A stretch of DNA of 64,000 bases from Pseudozobellia thermophila (lineage in GTDB: Bacteria > Bacteroidota > Bacteroidia > Flavobacteriales > Flavobacteriaceae). The translations under genes and the position numbers were made by a program. The notes below the pieces were generated by a model. The model was given only the letters and a program-made list of their open reading frames with translations. It was not told the DNA's origin and made no database searches. This document shows, piece after piece, positions 16,241 to 25,015 of the stretch. Numbering within the stretch: the first letter of the stretch is position 1; every line of letters starts with the position of its first letter. Location: NCBI RefSeq assembly GCF_900141855.1, contig NZ_FQYU01000004.1, positions 248,001 to 312,000 of the forward strand, in the 5' to 3' direction.

Positions 16241-17293
16241 ATGACACTTCGTTTTACATTTTTATTCGGCCTAGTGGCTTTTTTATTGGGCTGCAAGGGC
16301 CATAGCGATTTACGTCCGACCGCCCCGACACCCATAAATGCTATCGCTTTCAACTCGGATTTCAACCTTGCCTTCGGCTCCTGCAACAAACAGGACGAAC
16401 CCAATCATTTATGGGACGATATCATCGACACCCGGCCCGATGTATGGGTCTGGGGAGGCGACAATATCTATGCCGATACCGACAACATGAAAAGACTCCG
16501 CAAGATGTACGACAAGCAAAAACAGGTCGAGGGTTATGCCCAACTGGTGGCCAGCACCCCTGTTATCGGCACTTGGGACGACCACGACTACGGGCGCAAT
16601 GACGGGGGTACGGAATTCGCCGCAAAAAAGGAAAGCCAGCGGGAATTTTTGGATTTTATGGGGGTTCCTGAAGATAGTCCCCGCAGACAACAAGAAGGTG
16701 TCTATGCCACGCACCTTTTCAGCACCCCGAAGGGCCGCATTAAGGTCATCGTATTGGATACCCGGTATTTTAGAACTGCCCTTACCCCCGACACCGAGAC
16801 CGAAAAACGCAACAGGCCCAATACGTATGGTGAGGGAACGGTTCTGGGCGAAGCCCAATGGAATTGGTTCGAAAAGGAATTGAATGGCTCCGATGCCGAC
16901 TTTAACCTTATCGTAAGCAGCATTCAGGTACTCTCCGGGGAACATGGTTTCGAGACCTGGGGCAACTTCCCCCATGAGGTCGACCGATTCAAGGCCCTGG
17001 TGGCCGGTTCGAAGGCCAAGGGCGTCATCGTCTTGTCGGGCGACCGCCATATCTCCGAATTTTCAAGGACGAAGATCGAGGGAATGGACTACCCCTTGGT
17101 GGATTTTACCAGTAGCGGCCTGACCCATTCTTACGACAAATACAGTGGAGAACCCAATAGATACAGGGTGGGCAAGGTTGTCTCGACCAAGAGTTTCGGC
17201 CTCTTGCAGTTCAATTTTACCGAACGAAAGGTCTTGATGCAGATTTTGGGCGATGGCCGTAAGGTTCTGGGCCAATTAGAACAGGGCTATTAA
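16241..17293 (+). CDS. PhoD-like alkaline phosphatase/phosphodiesterase lipoprotein
   Basis: A 350-residue lipoprotein (lipobox LLGC at about 15-18) of the PhoD-like metallophosphatase family. Metal-binding motifs are visible in order: FGSCNKQ (about 46-52), WGGDNIYAD (about 68-76), GTWDDHDYGRND (about 107-118) and LSGDRHISE (about 264-272). It would release phosphate from phosphomonoesters or diesters outside the inner membrane. It is short for PhoD and has no separate N-terminal domain, as in many Bacteroidota relatives. No phosphate-regulon neighbours are present. Confidence 0.88.
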   Translation: MTLRFTFLFGLVAFLLGCKGHSDLRPTAPTPINAIAFNSDFNLAFGSCNKQDEPNHLWDDIIDTRPDVWVWGGDNIYADTDNMKRLRKMYDKQKQVEGYAQLVASTPVIGTWDDHDYGRNDGGTEFAAKKESQREFLDFMGVPEDSPRRQQEGVYATHLFSTPKGRIKVIVLDTRYFRTALTPDTETEKRNRPNTYGEGTVLGEAQWNWFEKELNGSDADFNLIVSSIQVLSGEHGFETWGNFPHEVDRFKALVAGSKAKGVIVLSGDRHISEFSRTKIEGMDYPLVDFTSSGLTHSYDKYSGEPNRYRVGKVVSTKSFGLLQFNFTERKVLMQILGDGRKVLGQLEQGY

Positions 17294-17296
17294 AAG

Positions 17297-17326
17297 TTGC
17301 CCGTTGGGGAATAAAGTTTATTTTTG
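17297..17326 (+). promoter_or_regulatory. Complete predicted promoter for ndk
   Basis: TTG at 17297-17299, 19 nt spacing, then TATTTTTG at 17319-17326. Both elements and the spacing fit the Bacteroidota consensus TTG-N(17-23)-TAnnTTTG. The ATG is at 17342, so the leader is about 8-11 nt. Confidence 0.7.
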
Positions 17327-17341
17327 CACAAAATTTTCGAG

Positions 17342-17761
17342 ATGACTACAAACAGAACGTTTACAATGATTAAGCCGGATGCCGTTGAAAACGGCCATAT
17401 TGGGGCTATTCTAGAAAAAATAACCTCTGCAGGCTTTAAGATTGTCGCCATGAAATACACCCAGCTGAGCAAAAGGGACGCCGAGGAATTTTATGCCATT
17501 CACAAAGAGCGTCCGTTTTTTGGCGAATTGGTCGAATTTATGACCCGCGGGCCCATTGTTGCCGCCATTCTTGAAAAAGACAATGCGGTAGAGGATTTTA
17601 GGGCTTTGATAGGTGCCACCAACCCGGCCGAGGCCGCTGAGGGAACAATAAGGAAAATGTTCGCGACCGATATCGCCGAAAATGCGATACACGGTTCTGA
17701 CAGCGATGAAAATGCGGCCATTGAAGGGGCCTTTCATTTCTCAGGTCGCGAGATTTACTAA
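17342..17761 (+). CDS. ndk: Nucleoside-diphosphate kinase
   Basis: Ndk transfers the gamma phosphate from ATP to nucleoside diphosphates in the cytoplasm. The 139-residue protein has the family start [16 protein letters not shown], and [15 protein letters not shown] near the C terminus, whose His (about residue 118) carries the phosphate. The ATG at 17342 was preferred to a TTG at 17324 that lies inside the -7 box. It is a single gene with its own promoter and a long terminator. Confidence 0.97.
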   Translation: MTTNRTFTMIKPDAVENGHIGAILEKITSAGFKIVAMKYTQLSKRDAEEFYAIHKERPFFGELVEFMTRGPIVAAILEKDNAVEDFRALIGATNPAEAAEGTIRKMFATDIAENAIHGSDSDENAAIEGAFHFSGREIY

Positions 17762-17783
17762 AAACGCACCAAAGAACACTTTT

Positions 17784-17824
17784 AAAAGACCTTTGCCATG
17801 TACTTGTCGTGGCAAAGGTCTTTT
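17784..17824. terminator. Bidirectional terminator between ndk and the DUF721 gene
   Basis: A 15-bp perfect stem (AAAAGACCTTTGCCA / TGGCAAAGGTCTTTT) with an 11-nt loop between convergent genes. The A run and T run give both strands a terminating U tract. Confidence 0.9.
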
Positions 17825-18119
17825 ATCTTAAGACCAGTTTTTTTACCAACTCCTTGCCCAGATCTTCATTGAGCATGGTAATGATCTTGGATTTTCCCAG
17901 GGCCAATTCCTCCCGAAGAACCGAAGAGGAAAGGCCTACGAAAAGCGTATCGCCCCTTAGCTCGACGGTATTGGTGTAGTTGTTTACCCCATTGCCCATC
18001 AGCTTTCGCCATGCCTCCCGTACATCGACCTTGTCCATACCATGCTGTAGGCGATTCTCCCTTATAAACTCGCTCAAGGCCTCGCCCATACTGAGATTTT
18101 CGTTTCTTCGCTTCGCCAT
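17823..18119 (-). CDS. DUF721 (DciA-like) protein
   Basis: A 98-residue DUF721 protein with WRKLMGNGVNNYTN in the middle and LFVGLSSSVLREEL near the end. DUF721 includes DciA, the ancestral operator/loader of the replicative helicase DnaB, and such genes often sit beside recF, as here. Its start overlaps the stop of the preceding lipoprotein gene by 1 nt (TAATG), so it belongs to the recF operon. The C-terminal DUF721 domain makes up nearly the whole protein. Confidence 0.85.
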   Translation of the reverse strand: MAKRRNENLSMGEALSEFIRENRLQHGMDKVDVREAWRKLMGNGVNNYTNTVELRGDTLFVGLSSSVLREELALGKSKIITMLNEDLGKELVKKLVLR

Positions 18120-18544
18120 TACTGTTTAATTGAAATCGGTTGAAATCGTTTGTAATCGTAACGTATGCCCTCTTCGTTGGTTACCGAAAAGGCATTCTGT
18201 TCGAGCCTCTCCAATCTTTCCGACCACTCACTGAGCTCACTTTTGTAGTTGATCCAAAGGGCCCCTCCCTCTTCTTTGATGGTAAAGGCCTCGGCATCGT
18301 CCGAGGTCCGGTAGGTACCCGTTAGGTTGGGCTGCATCTTTTTTCGATAGCCCTTCAGGTCTTCCAACATGATAAAGTCAACACTGGTATTGACCGTGTA
18401 TTCCTTGGTATTGCCGTCGGGGAAGGTAACTTTGGCAATTTCCCAATACCCGTTCAAATGATCCAGGTCTTCTTTGGAAACGGAGCGGGAACACCCCATG
18501 CAAAAAATCATTATACCTAAAAATAGTATTAGCCGCCTACGCAT
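18119..18544 (-). CDS. Lipocalin-like small lipoprotein
   Basis: A 141-residue lipoprotein (lipobox FCMGC about 14-18) with a lipocalin-like beta-rich body starting at LNGYWEIAKV. Function unknown. The ATG at 18544 is chosen because it begins a normal signal peptide; the longer frame to 18610 would put 22 polar residues before it. It lies between recF (84 nt after its stop) and the DUF721 gene (1-nt overlap). Confidence 0.75.
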   Translation of the reverse strand: MRRRLILFLGIMIFCMGCSRSVSKEDLDHLNGYWEIAKVTFPDGNTKEYTVNTSVDFIMLEDLKGYRKKMQPNLTGTYRTSDDAEAFTIKEEGGALWINYKSELSEWSERLERLEQNAFSVTNEEGIRYDYKRFQPISIKQ

Positions 18545-18582
18545 TTTGATAGTGTTTTTTGTCTTGGAATCGATTGTGGCTA

Positions 18583-18590
18583 CAAAAGTA
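18583..18590 (-). promoter_or_regulatory. Predicted -7 box for the lipocalin-like gene
   Basis: The minus strand reads TACTTTTG, 38 nt before the ATG at 18544. It would be an internal promoter downstream of recF. Confidence 0.4.
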
Positions 18591-18628
18591 CTTTTCTTAT
18601 ACCATACCACCCATCATCCGACCTAAAA

Positions 18629-19708
18629 TTACAACTTAAAAAACTTGTACGATTGATGAATTTGCCGCACCACCTCCTCGGTACGGTCGGCATGGGTATC
18701 GCTAATGAATATCTGTCCGAAATTATCGTTGTTGACCAAGGCCACAATGTGCGATACACGGTGCTCGTCGAGCTTGTCGAAAATATCGTCGAGCAATAAA
18801 AGGGGCGTAGACCTTGACTGTTCCTTTATAAACTGGAACTGGGCAAACTTGAGCGCAATGAGAAAGGATTTTTGCTGCCCTTGGCTTCCGAATTTCTTAA
18901 TGGGGTGCCCCTCGATCCCGAAACTAAGGTCGTCTTTATGAATACCTACCGAGGTATACTGCAGGGCCCGATCCTTATCGATATGGGACTCCAACAAGAC
19001 CGAGAGCCTTTCGTCCAACAGCTTGCTCTCATAAGTCAGGGACACCTCCTCGTTATTACCGGTGATCGCCTTGTGCTGCTCTTGAAAAATCGGGACAAAA
19101 GCCTCCAAAAACGCAAGTCTTTTTTCGAAAATACCACTGCCGTAGGTCTCAAGCTGATCGTTGTACACCGCAAGCGTCGTGGAATCGAAGGTTCTGTTGA
19201 CCGCAAAATATTTCAACAAAGAATTGCGCTGGGCCAACACTTTGTTGTACCTCATCAAATCTTGCAGGTACTTTTTGTCGGATTGGGAAATGACCCCATC
19301 GATAAATTTTCTCCGCGTATCGCTACCCTCCATGATCAAATCGCGGTCGGATGGCGATATCATGACCAAGGGCAAGAGTCCTATATGGTCCGACAACCGG
19401 TCATAGGCCTTGCCATTGCGCTTAATCATTTTTTTGGTGCCCCGTTTAAGGCTACAGACCACCTTCTCTTCCCTGCCCCCCTTTTGAAACTCCCCGTCGA
19501 TCACAAAGAAATCTTCCCCATGCCTTATGTTCTGCGTAGAGACCGAATTGAAATACCCCTTCCCGAAAGAAAGGTGGTAAACGGCATCGAGCACATTGGT
19601 CTTTCCGATACCGTTGGGTCCGACGAAGCAATTGATCTTGTCGTCGAACTCAAAGTCTTGCGAATCGAAATTCTTGTAATTTATAAGGGATAATTTTTTT
19701 AAAATCAT
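18629..19708 (-). CDS. recF: DNA replication and repair protein RecF
   Basis: RecF is an SMC-like ATPase that binds single/double-strand junctions and helps load RecA at gaps. The 359-residue protein has Walker [10 protein letters not shown] at 30-38, the signature region [19 protein letters not shown] near 275 and Walker [16 protein letters not shown] (about 300-315). Length is normal. It is the first gene of a three-gene operon and is divergent from a TPR-protein gene. Confidence 0.96.
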   Translation of the reverse strand: MILKKLSLINYKNFDSQDFEFDDKINCFVGPNGIGKTNVLDAVYHLSFGKGYFNSVSTQNIRHGEDFFVIDGEFQKGGREEKVVCSLKRGTKKMIKRNGKAYDRLSDHIGLLPLVMISPSDRDLIMEGSDTRRKFIDGVISQSDKKYLQDLMRYNKVLAQRNSLLKYFAVNRTFDSTTLAVYNDQLETYGSGIFEKRLAFLEAFVPIFQEQHKAITGNNEEVSLTYESKLLDERLSVLLESHIDKDRALQYTSVGIHKDDLSFGIEGHPIKKFGSQGQQKSFLIALKFAQFQFIKEQSRSTPLLLLDDIFDKLDEHRVSHIVALVNNDNFGQIFISDTHADRTEEVVRQIHQSYKFFKL

Positions 19709-19750
19709 ATAGGGTATCGCCTATTAATCTGCTTTTGGTAATGAAAACAT

Positions 19751-19758
19751 CAAAAATA
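19751..19758 (-). promoter_or_regulatory. Predicted -7 box for recF
   Basis: The minus strand reads TATTTTTG, 42 nt before the recF ATG. Confidence 0.5.
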
Positions 19759-19794
19759 ACGAATAAATACCCTTCTCGTTTTCGATAAAAACTT

Positions 19795-19802
19795 TATTTT
19801 TG
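19795..19802 (+). promoter_or_regulatory. Predicted -7 box for the TPR-ribH-mutL group
   Basis: TATTTTTG ends 21 nt before the ATG at 19824, back to back with the recF promoter. Confidence 0.55.
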
Positions 19803-19823
19803 CGCGACCTATAAAAAAACAAG

Positions 19824-20591
19824 ATGGCTACATATAAAAAGCGCGGTTTTAAACCAAAGAACAAAGTAGAAGAACAAGAGTTCCAAGAGCAGGAAAGCGC
19901 AACGGCCGAGGTATTTAGCACCTTGGACGAAGGCGCGTCAAAGACCGAAGAGTGGGTAGCATCGAACCAAAACTACATCTTGGGCTTCATTGGGGTAATC
20001 GCCATTGGGGTTTTAGGGTACCTGGCATACGTTCAGTTTGTCGAAAAGCCCAAAGAGGCCAGCGCAACGAACGAAATGTACTATCCCCAACAGTATTTTG
20101 ACCAGGCGATCAATAGTACGACGGCCAAGGACTCGTTGTACAATTTGGCCCTGAACGGAGCCGAAGGCAAATACGGTTTTCTTGATATCATCGACGAATA
20201 TAGCGGCACCAAGGCGGCCAACCTGGCCAATTACTCGGCAGGAATGGCCTATTTGAACATGCAGAAGTACAAGGAGGCCATTGCCCATCTCGAAAATTTC
20301 AAATCGGACGACGACATACTTGGAGCCTTGGCCAAAGGAGGCCTTGGAGATGCCTTTATGCAGTTAAACCAACCGGAGCAGGCTTTGGAATACTACGAAA
20401 AGGCCCTAAAACATAGCGACAACAGTTTTACTGCGCCTAAGTTTCTTTACAAGGCCGGGGTAACGGCCTTGGAATTGGGAGAAAAGGACAAAGCCCTAAA
20501 ATACTTTCAGCGCATTAAAAACGAGTACGCCTCTTCCGAAGAAGCCCGTACCATCGATGCATTTATCGGTATGGCCAAAAGCGCTAACTAA
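19824..20591 (+). CDS. Membrane-anchored TPR protein (YfgM-like)
   Basis: A 255-residue protein with a charged cytoplasmic N terminus, one membrane segment (about 50-73, YILGFIGVIAIGVLGYLAYV) and several TPR units in the exported part (about 130-250). The topology matches YfgM-like proteins that act with the Sec machinery and periplasmic chaperones; a specific role here is inference. The stop codon overlaps the ribH start (TAATG), so the genes are co-translated. Confidence 0.85.
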   Translation: MATYKKRGFKPKNKVEEQEFQEQESATAEVFSTLDEGASKTEEWVASNQNYILGFIGVIAIGVLGYLAYVQFVEKPKEASATNEMYYPQQYFDQAINSTTAKDSLYNLALNGAEGKYGFLDIIDEYSGTKAANLANYSAGMAYLNMQKYKEAIAHLENFKSDDDILGALAKGGLGDAFMQLNQPEQALEYYEKALKHSDNSFTAPKFLYKAGVTALELGEKDKALKYFQRIKNEYASSEEARTIDAFIGMAKSAN

Positions 20592-21073
20592 TGGCGACAG
20601 CTAACAAAAACTTATCGGTTTACGACAAAGCCGCCCTTCCGGATGCCAAAGATCTACGCTTTGGCATCGTTGTTTCCGAATGGAACGACGAAATAACCGA
20701 AGGCCTGTATTCAGGGGCCATGGAAGCCTTGTTGGATTGTGGCGCCCTGGAGAGCAATATCATACGTTGGAACGTCCCCGGAAGCTTTGAACTGACATTC
20801 GGCTGCAAAAAGCTGGCCGCCGAAACCAAGGTCGATGCCATTATCGCCATAGGCAGTGTTATACAAGGCGAAACCAAACACTTTGATTTTGTGTGCAGTG
20901 CCACCGCCCAAGGCATCAAAGACCTGAACGTCTTGTTGGACGTACCCGTTATCTTCTGCGTACTTACCGACAATACCATGGAGCAGGCCCGGGAAAGAAG
21001 TGGCGGAAAACACGGCAACAAAGGAACCGAAGCCGCCATCGCCGCCATAAAAATGGCTACCCTAGGACGGTAA
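20591..21073 (+). CDS. ribH: 6,7-dimethyl-8-ribityllumazine synthase
   Basis: RibH condenses a ribityl-aminopyrimidinedione with 3,4-dihydroxy-2-butanone 4-phosphate, the step before riboflavin. The 160-residue protein shows VSEWNDEITEGL, VPGSFELTFGCK, AIGSVIQGETKHFD with the catalytic His (about residue 97), and GVLTDN-like CVLTDNTMEQARER. Length is normal. No other rib genes are nearby and no FMN riboswitch is visible. It overlaps the TPR gene by 1 nt. Confidence 0.96.
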   Translation: MATANKNLSVYDKAALPDAKDLRFGIVVSEWNDEITEGLYSGAMEALLDCGALESNIIRWNVPGSFELTFGCKKLAAETKVDAIIAIGSVIQGETKHFDFVCSATAQGIKDLNVLLDVPVIFCVLTDNTMEQARERSGGKHGNKGTEAAIAAIKMATLGR

Positions 21074-21231
21074 GGCAGGTGCGAACGCCCCGGCCCCGAT
21101 CATTTGCAATGCCCCCCTGTTTTAAAAATAGATGGTCCAAACACCTGAAACGGCCATGCCCGTAGGTTGGGACGAATTTCCATTTTAACAAATTTTGGCC
21201 TTGTCGATAGGGTGTATTTTTCGATTTTAAG

Positions 21232-21239
21232 TACCTTTG
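21232..21239 (+). promoter_or_regulatory. Predicted -7 box close to the start of the small membrane protein gene
   Basis: TACCTTTG ends 6 nt before the ATG at 21246. If used, the leader would be only about 0-2 nt. Confidence 0.4.
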
Positions 21240-21245
21240 AAGTTA

Positions 21246-21545
21246 ATGGGAATGCTCAGTAAATTCACGAGGTTAAGAAGAAACAAGAAATTCGAATACT
21301 CCCCGCGTTACTTTGACGATAAGGGCAAGGGCAATCCGTTTAAAATCGAGCCAAAATTCGATAAATATCGCAGCACTTTAGAAACGCCCCGAGGTCTTAA
21401 AGGAAAGTTCAGTAACGCCATGGCCGATATGCGACGCAAAGGCGATAGGAACCTAAAGATACGCATGATCGTCATTATTGCCATTTTGGTGTTGATCGTC
21501 TTGTTCATTCTTGATTTTGACCTCACTATATTCTTTCCGAAATAA
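21246..21545 (+). CDS. Small single-pass membrane protein of unknown function
   Basis: A 99-residue Flavobacteria-type protein: a basic N terminus, a conserved-looking soluble part with YSPRYFDDKGKGNPF and a C-terminal membrane anchor (about 78-94). Relatives are sometimes labelled riboflavin synthase subunit beta because of ribH nearby, but nothing in the sequence supports enzyme activity. The alternative ATG at 21252 would shorten it by two residues. Its stop is followed immediately by mutL (TAATG overlap), so it is in the same transcript. Confidence 0.8.
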   Translation: MGMLSKFTRLRRNKKFEYSPRYFDDKGKGNPFKIEPKFDKYRSTLETPRGLKGKFSNAMADMRRKGDRNLKIRMIVIIAILVLIVLFILDFDLTIFFPK

Positions 21546-23398
21546 TGGCGGATATCATAAAACTTTTACCGGACCACGTTGCCAACCAAATCGCGGCGGG
21601 TGAAGTGGTACAGCGCCCGGCCTCTGTAGTCAAAGAGTTACTGGAAAATGCCTTGGATGCCGGTGCCACCCAAATAAAGCTTATAATCAAGGATGGCGGC
21701 AAAGCCTTGATCCAGGTGGTCGACAACGGCATAGGCATGAGTGCCACCGATGCCCGCCTGAGTTTTGAAAGGCACGCCACCTCCAAAATACAAAAGGCCG
21801 AAGACCTTTTCAACCTCAGCACCAAGGGGTTTAGGGGCGAGGCCCTGGCTTCGATCGCGGCCATTGCCCATGTAGAAATGCAGACCAAGCCCGAAGCCGA
21901 CGAAGTGGGCACCCACCTGAAAATCGAAGGCAGTGAGGTCGTATACCAAGAAGTGGCCGTTACCCCCAAGGGTACTTCGATCGCCGTAAAAAATTTGTTT
22001 TTCAACATTCCGGCGCGACGCAATTTTCTAAAATCGAACCAAGTCGAGCTGCGCCATATAACCGATGAATTTCACCGGGTGGCCCTGGCCCACCCCAGTG
22101 TGGCCTTTCACTTTTACAACAACGGCAGCGAGCTGTTCAACCTTCCCGCCGACAATTACCGTAAGAGGATCGTGCACGTCTTCGGTTCACGGACCAACGA
22201 AAAATTGGTGCCCGTCGAAGAAGAGACGCCCATTGTAAAGATCAAGGGGTTTATTACCAAGCCCGAATTTGCCAAAAAAAGCCGGGGAGAACAGTTTTTC
22301 TTCGTCAACGACCGCTTTATAAAGAGTCCCTACTTGCACCATGCTGTGGTAGCGGCCTTTGAAGGCTTGATAAAGCCCGATGCCTTTCCGGGTTATTTTT
22401 TGTACTTACAGGTCGATCCGGGGTCGATAGATATTAACATCCACCCGACGAAAACCGAGGTCAAGTTCGACGACGAGCATACACTTTACGCCATCCTACG
22501 CTCGACAATAAAACACAGTTTAGGGCAGTTTAACGTGGCCCCCGCCCTCGATTTCGATCACGACCCCAACCTACAGACCCCATACGAGTTTAAGAATAAA
22601 TCGGCCGTACAGCCCCATATTACCGTAGATGCCGGTTTTAACCCCTTTCAGGAAAGCCAGAACACACGGCAACAGTCGGCTCCCATGCCCAAAAAGCAGC
22701 CCAGTAAGAGTTGGGAGGGACTTTACATTGGGATGGAATCAAAAATGGGGAACAGCGATCCGACGAACAGTATTAGTTTTGAATCGGAAACCATAACCGG
22801 TTCCATCTTTGATGGGGAAAATGAAGTAAACGAAGTATCGGCCACTACCTTTCAGATACGCAGAAAATATATCGTAACAACGATCAAGTCGGGTATGGTG
22901 ATCATAGACCAAAGTAGGGCGCACCAACGTATTCTTTATGAAAAATTCTTAAAGAACAGTACGGTAAAGGAGGCGGTAAGCCAACAACTTTTGTTTCCTT
23001 TACACCTGAACTTCTCCCGGGCGGAAATCAACACCTTAAGGGAGATAGAGGACATACTGGTCTCTATCGGCTTTATTTTTGAGGAAATTAAGGACGAATC
23101 GATTACGATTACCGGAGTGCCCCTCTTAGTGGCGGAAAGCGAGGTCAGTATGATCTTGGACCAATTGATATCCGATTACCAACAGGAGGTCAACGGGGAA
23201 AGTTTTTCGCAGACCGATATATTGTCGAAGACCTTGGCCAAAACCTTGGCCGTAAAGACGGGAGAGGTACTTGACAGCAAATCGCAGTTGGCCCTGGTAA
23301 ACGATTTGTTCGCCTGCACCGACGCCACGGTGAGTCCGTTCAACAAACCCGTGTACATAACTATTACAGAAAACGACATCGATAAAAAATTCATTTAA
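21545..23398 (+). CDS. mutL: DNA mismatch repair protein MutL
   Basis: MutL links MutS to the downstream steps of mismatch repair. The 617-residue protein has an intact GHKL ATPase: ANQIAAGEVV (13-22), ELLENALDAG (31-40), DNGIGM (60-65) and STKGFRGEALASI (92-104). The C-terminal domain (about 435-617) has DQSRAHQRILYE (455-466) where nuclease-type MutL proteins have DQHA-X2-E-X4-E, and SPFNKP (597-602) instead of CPHGRP. It therefore looks endonuclease-deficient. It precedes two rhomboid genes in a tight operon, with 0- and 4-nt gaps. Confidence 0.95.
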   Translation: MADIIKLLPDHVANQIAAGEVVQRPASVVKELLENALDAGATQIKLIIKDGGKALIQVVDNGIGMSATDARLSFERHATSKIQKAEDLFNLSTKGFRGEALASIAAIAHVEMQTKPEADEVGTHLKIEGSEVVYQEVAVTPKGTSIAVKNLFFNIPARRNFLKSNQVELRHITDEFHRVALAHPSVAFHFYNNGSELFNLPADNYRKRIVHVFGSRTNEKLVPVEEETPIVKIKGFITKPEFAKKSRGEQFFFVNDRFIKSPYLHHAVVAAFEGLIKPDAFPGYFLYLQVDPGSIDINIHPTKTEVKFDDEHTLYAILRSTIKHSLGQFNVAPALDFDHDPNLQTPYEFKNKSAVQPHITVDAGFNPFQESQNTRQQSAPMPKKQPSKSWEGLYIGMESKMGNSDPTNSISFESETITGSIFDGENEVNEVSATTFQIRRKYIVTTIKSGMVIIDQSRAHQRILYEKFLKNSTVKEAVSQQLLFPLHLNFSRAEINTLREIEDILVSIGFIFEEIKDESITITGVPLLVAESEVSMILDQLISDYQQEVNGESFSQTDILSKTLAKTLAVKTGEVLDSKSQLALVNDLFACTDATVSPFNKPVYITITENDIDKKFI

Positions 23399-24133
23399 AT
23401 GGGAAGACTGACGGAAGCTGTAAAGCACCTACTTATAATCAATATACTGTTCTTCGTAGCCACGCAGCTCTACGGCGACCAGATGTACCTTTGGTTTTCC
23501 CTCTGGTACCCCGAAAACCCCAATTTTCAATGGTGGCAGATCCTCTCGCATATGTTCATGCACGGCAGTTTTATGCACATACTTTTTAACATGTATGCGC
23601 TGTATGCCTTTGGTACGCCGCTCGAACGCATGTGGGGCCGCAACAAGTTTTTGTTCTTTTACTTCTCGGCAGGTATAGGGGCGGCATTGTTGCATACGGG
23701 TGTCAACTATTACCTGTTCGACAAGGGCCTACAGGCCTTGGTCGACAGTGGTGTCAACGGTGACCAGGTATTGGAAATCCTTGCCGGGGGGCAGTACAGT
23801 CCGTCTTGGGAAGACCTGGTAGGCGCCGATACCGTTTCCAGCTTTCTAAGCGCGTACAACGTACCGGCCGTAGGGGCATCGGGTGCCATTTACGGTATCT
23901 TGGTAGCCTTTGCCTTTACCTATTCCGAGGCCGAATTGATGCTCATATTTTTACCCATCCCCATAAAGGCAAAATACTTTGTACCCCTTTTGATCTTAGG
24001 CGACCTGTTCTTCGGATTCACGGGAACCGCAACGGGGGTAGCCCATTTCGCCCATATTGGCGGGGCCCTTTTCGGGTTCTTGATGATGTGGTACTGGAAG
24101 AAGAATCAGTTTAACAATAATCGCTGGAATTAA
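23399..24133 (+). CDS. Rhomboid intramembrane serine protease (first of two)
   Basis: A 244-residue polytopic membrane protease. The catalytic pair is visible as GASGAIYG (S161) and HFAHIGG (H219), with the oxyanion-side HGSFMHILFN segment (H60, N64). It cleaves membrane-spanning substrates; none is known here. The start follows the mutL stop directly with no gap, so expression is coupled. Both rhomboids are intact, which argues against one replacing the other. Confidence 0.93.
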   Translation: MGRLTEAVKHLLIINILFFVATQLYGDQMYLWFSLWYPENPNFQWWQILSHMFMHGSFMHILFNMYALYAFGTPLERMWGRNKFLFFYFSAGIGAALLHTGVNYYLFDKGLQALVDSGVNGDQVLEILAGGQYSPSWEDLVGADTVSSFLSAYNVPAVGASGAIYGILVAFAFTYSEAELMLIFLPIPIKAKYFVPLLILGDLFFGFTGTATGVAHFAHIGGALFGFLMMWYWKKNQFNNNRWN

Positions 24134-24137
24134 TACT

Positions 24138-25007
24138 ATGTCGAACGGAGGATTGAGATATCAATATGCCAGGTTGAGCGTTTCGGAGAAGCTCATCGTC
24201 ATCAATGTGCTGGTCTTTATAATCATGGGGCTGATTACCGCCTTGATAAGTCCCGCCTTTGAAAATTGGTTTGCCCTTCCCAAGGACTTTTTCGATTTTC
24301 TGATGCAGCCTTGGTCCTTGATCACCTATTCCTTTTTACACGCCGGCCTCCTTCATATCCTATGGAACATGTACATCTTGTACGTGGCCGGTCGTATCGT
24401 TTTAAACCTTTTCGACGGGCGACGATTCCTGAATATTTATTTTTTGGGGGTCATCTTGGGCGGACTCTTATTTCTCTTAAGCTATAATGTGTTTCCGGCC
24501 TTGATGGGCACCAACACTTCGTTGATCGGGGCTTCGGCCGGGGTTATGGCCGTTCTGATATTTGTCTGCACCTATATCCCCAACCACGAGGTAAGGCTTA
24601 TTTTCTTCAACGTCAAACTTTGGCAAATCGGGGTCTTTGTGGTGTTGATGGACTTGGTACAAATTCCCATGAGCGATAATGTGGGCGGCCATATAGCCCA
24701 TTTGGGAGGGGCCCTTTTAGGTTATATGTACGCAAGGCAGTTGTACAAGGGAACCGATATCGGTGAAGGGTTTGCCAAAATAATCGATGGCCTGGCCAAT
24801 CTGTTCAGCAAGAGGGAAAGAAAATCACCCCTAAAAACGGTATATAAGAACAAAAGCGCCCCATCTGCCCACAGAAGTGCCACTTACGACAAAAAGAGCC
24901 AACAAAAAAAGATCGATGCGATTTTGGATAAAATTAGCCAATCGGGTTACGAAAGTTTATCAAAGGCTGAAAAGGACTTTCTGTTCAAGGCCGGTAAGGA
25001 AGATTGA
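24138..25007 (+). CDS. Rhomboid intramembrane serine protease (second of two)
   Basis: A 289-residue rhomboid with S133 in GASAGVM and H188 in HIAHLGG, plus HAGLLHILWN. It differs from the first copy by an N-terminal helix extension and a basic C-terminal tail (about 215-289) with coiled character (SQQKKIDAILDKISQSGYES), typical of a second Flavobacterial rhomboid type. The 4-nt gap to the first copy indicates co-transcription. Sequence divergence suggests an old duplication or independent origin. Confidence 0.93.
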   Translation: MSNGGLRYQYARLSVSEKLIVINVLVFIIMGLITALISPAFENWFALPKDFFDFLMQPWSLITYSFLHAGLLHILWNMYILYVAGRIVLNLFDGRRFLNIYFLGVILGGLLFLLSYNVFPALMGTNTSLIGASAGVMAVLIFVCTYIPNHEVRLIFFNVKLWQIGVFVVLMDLVQIPMSDNVGGHIAHLGGALLGYMYARQLYKGTDIGEGFAKIIDGLANLFSKRERKSPLKTVYKNKSAPSAHRSATYDKKSQQKKIDAILDKISQSGYESLSKAEKDFLFKAGKED

Positions 25008-25015
25008 ATACGCCG

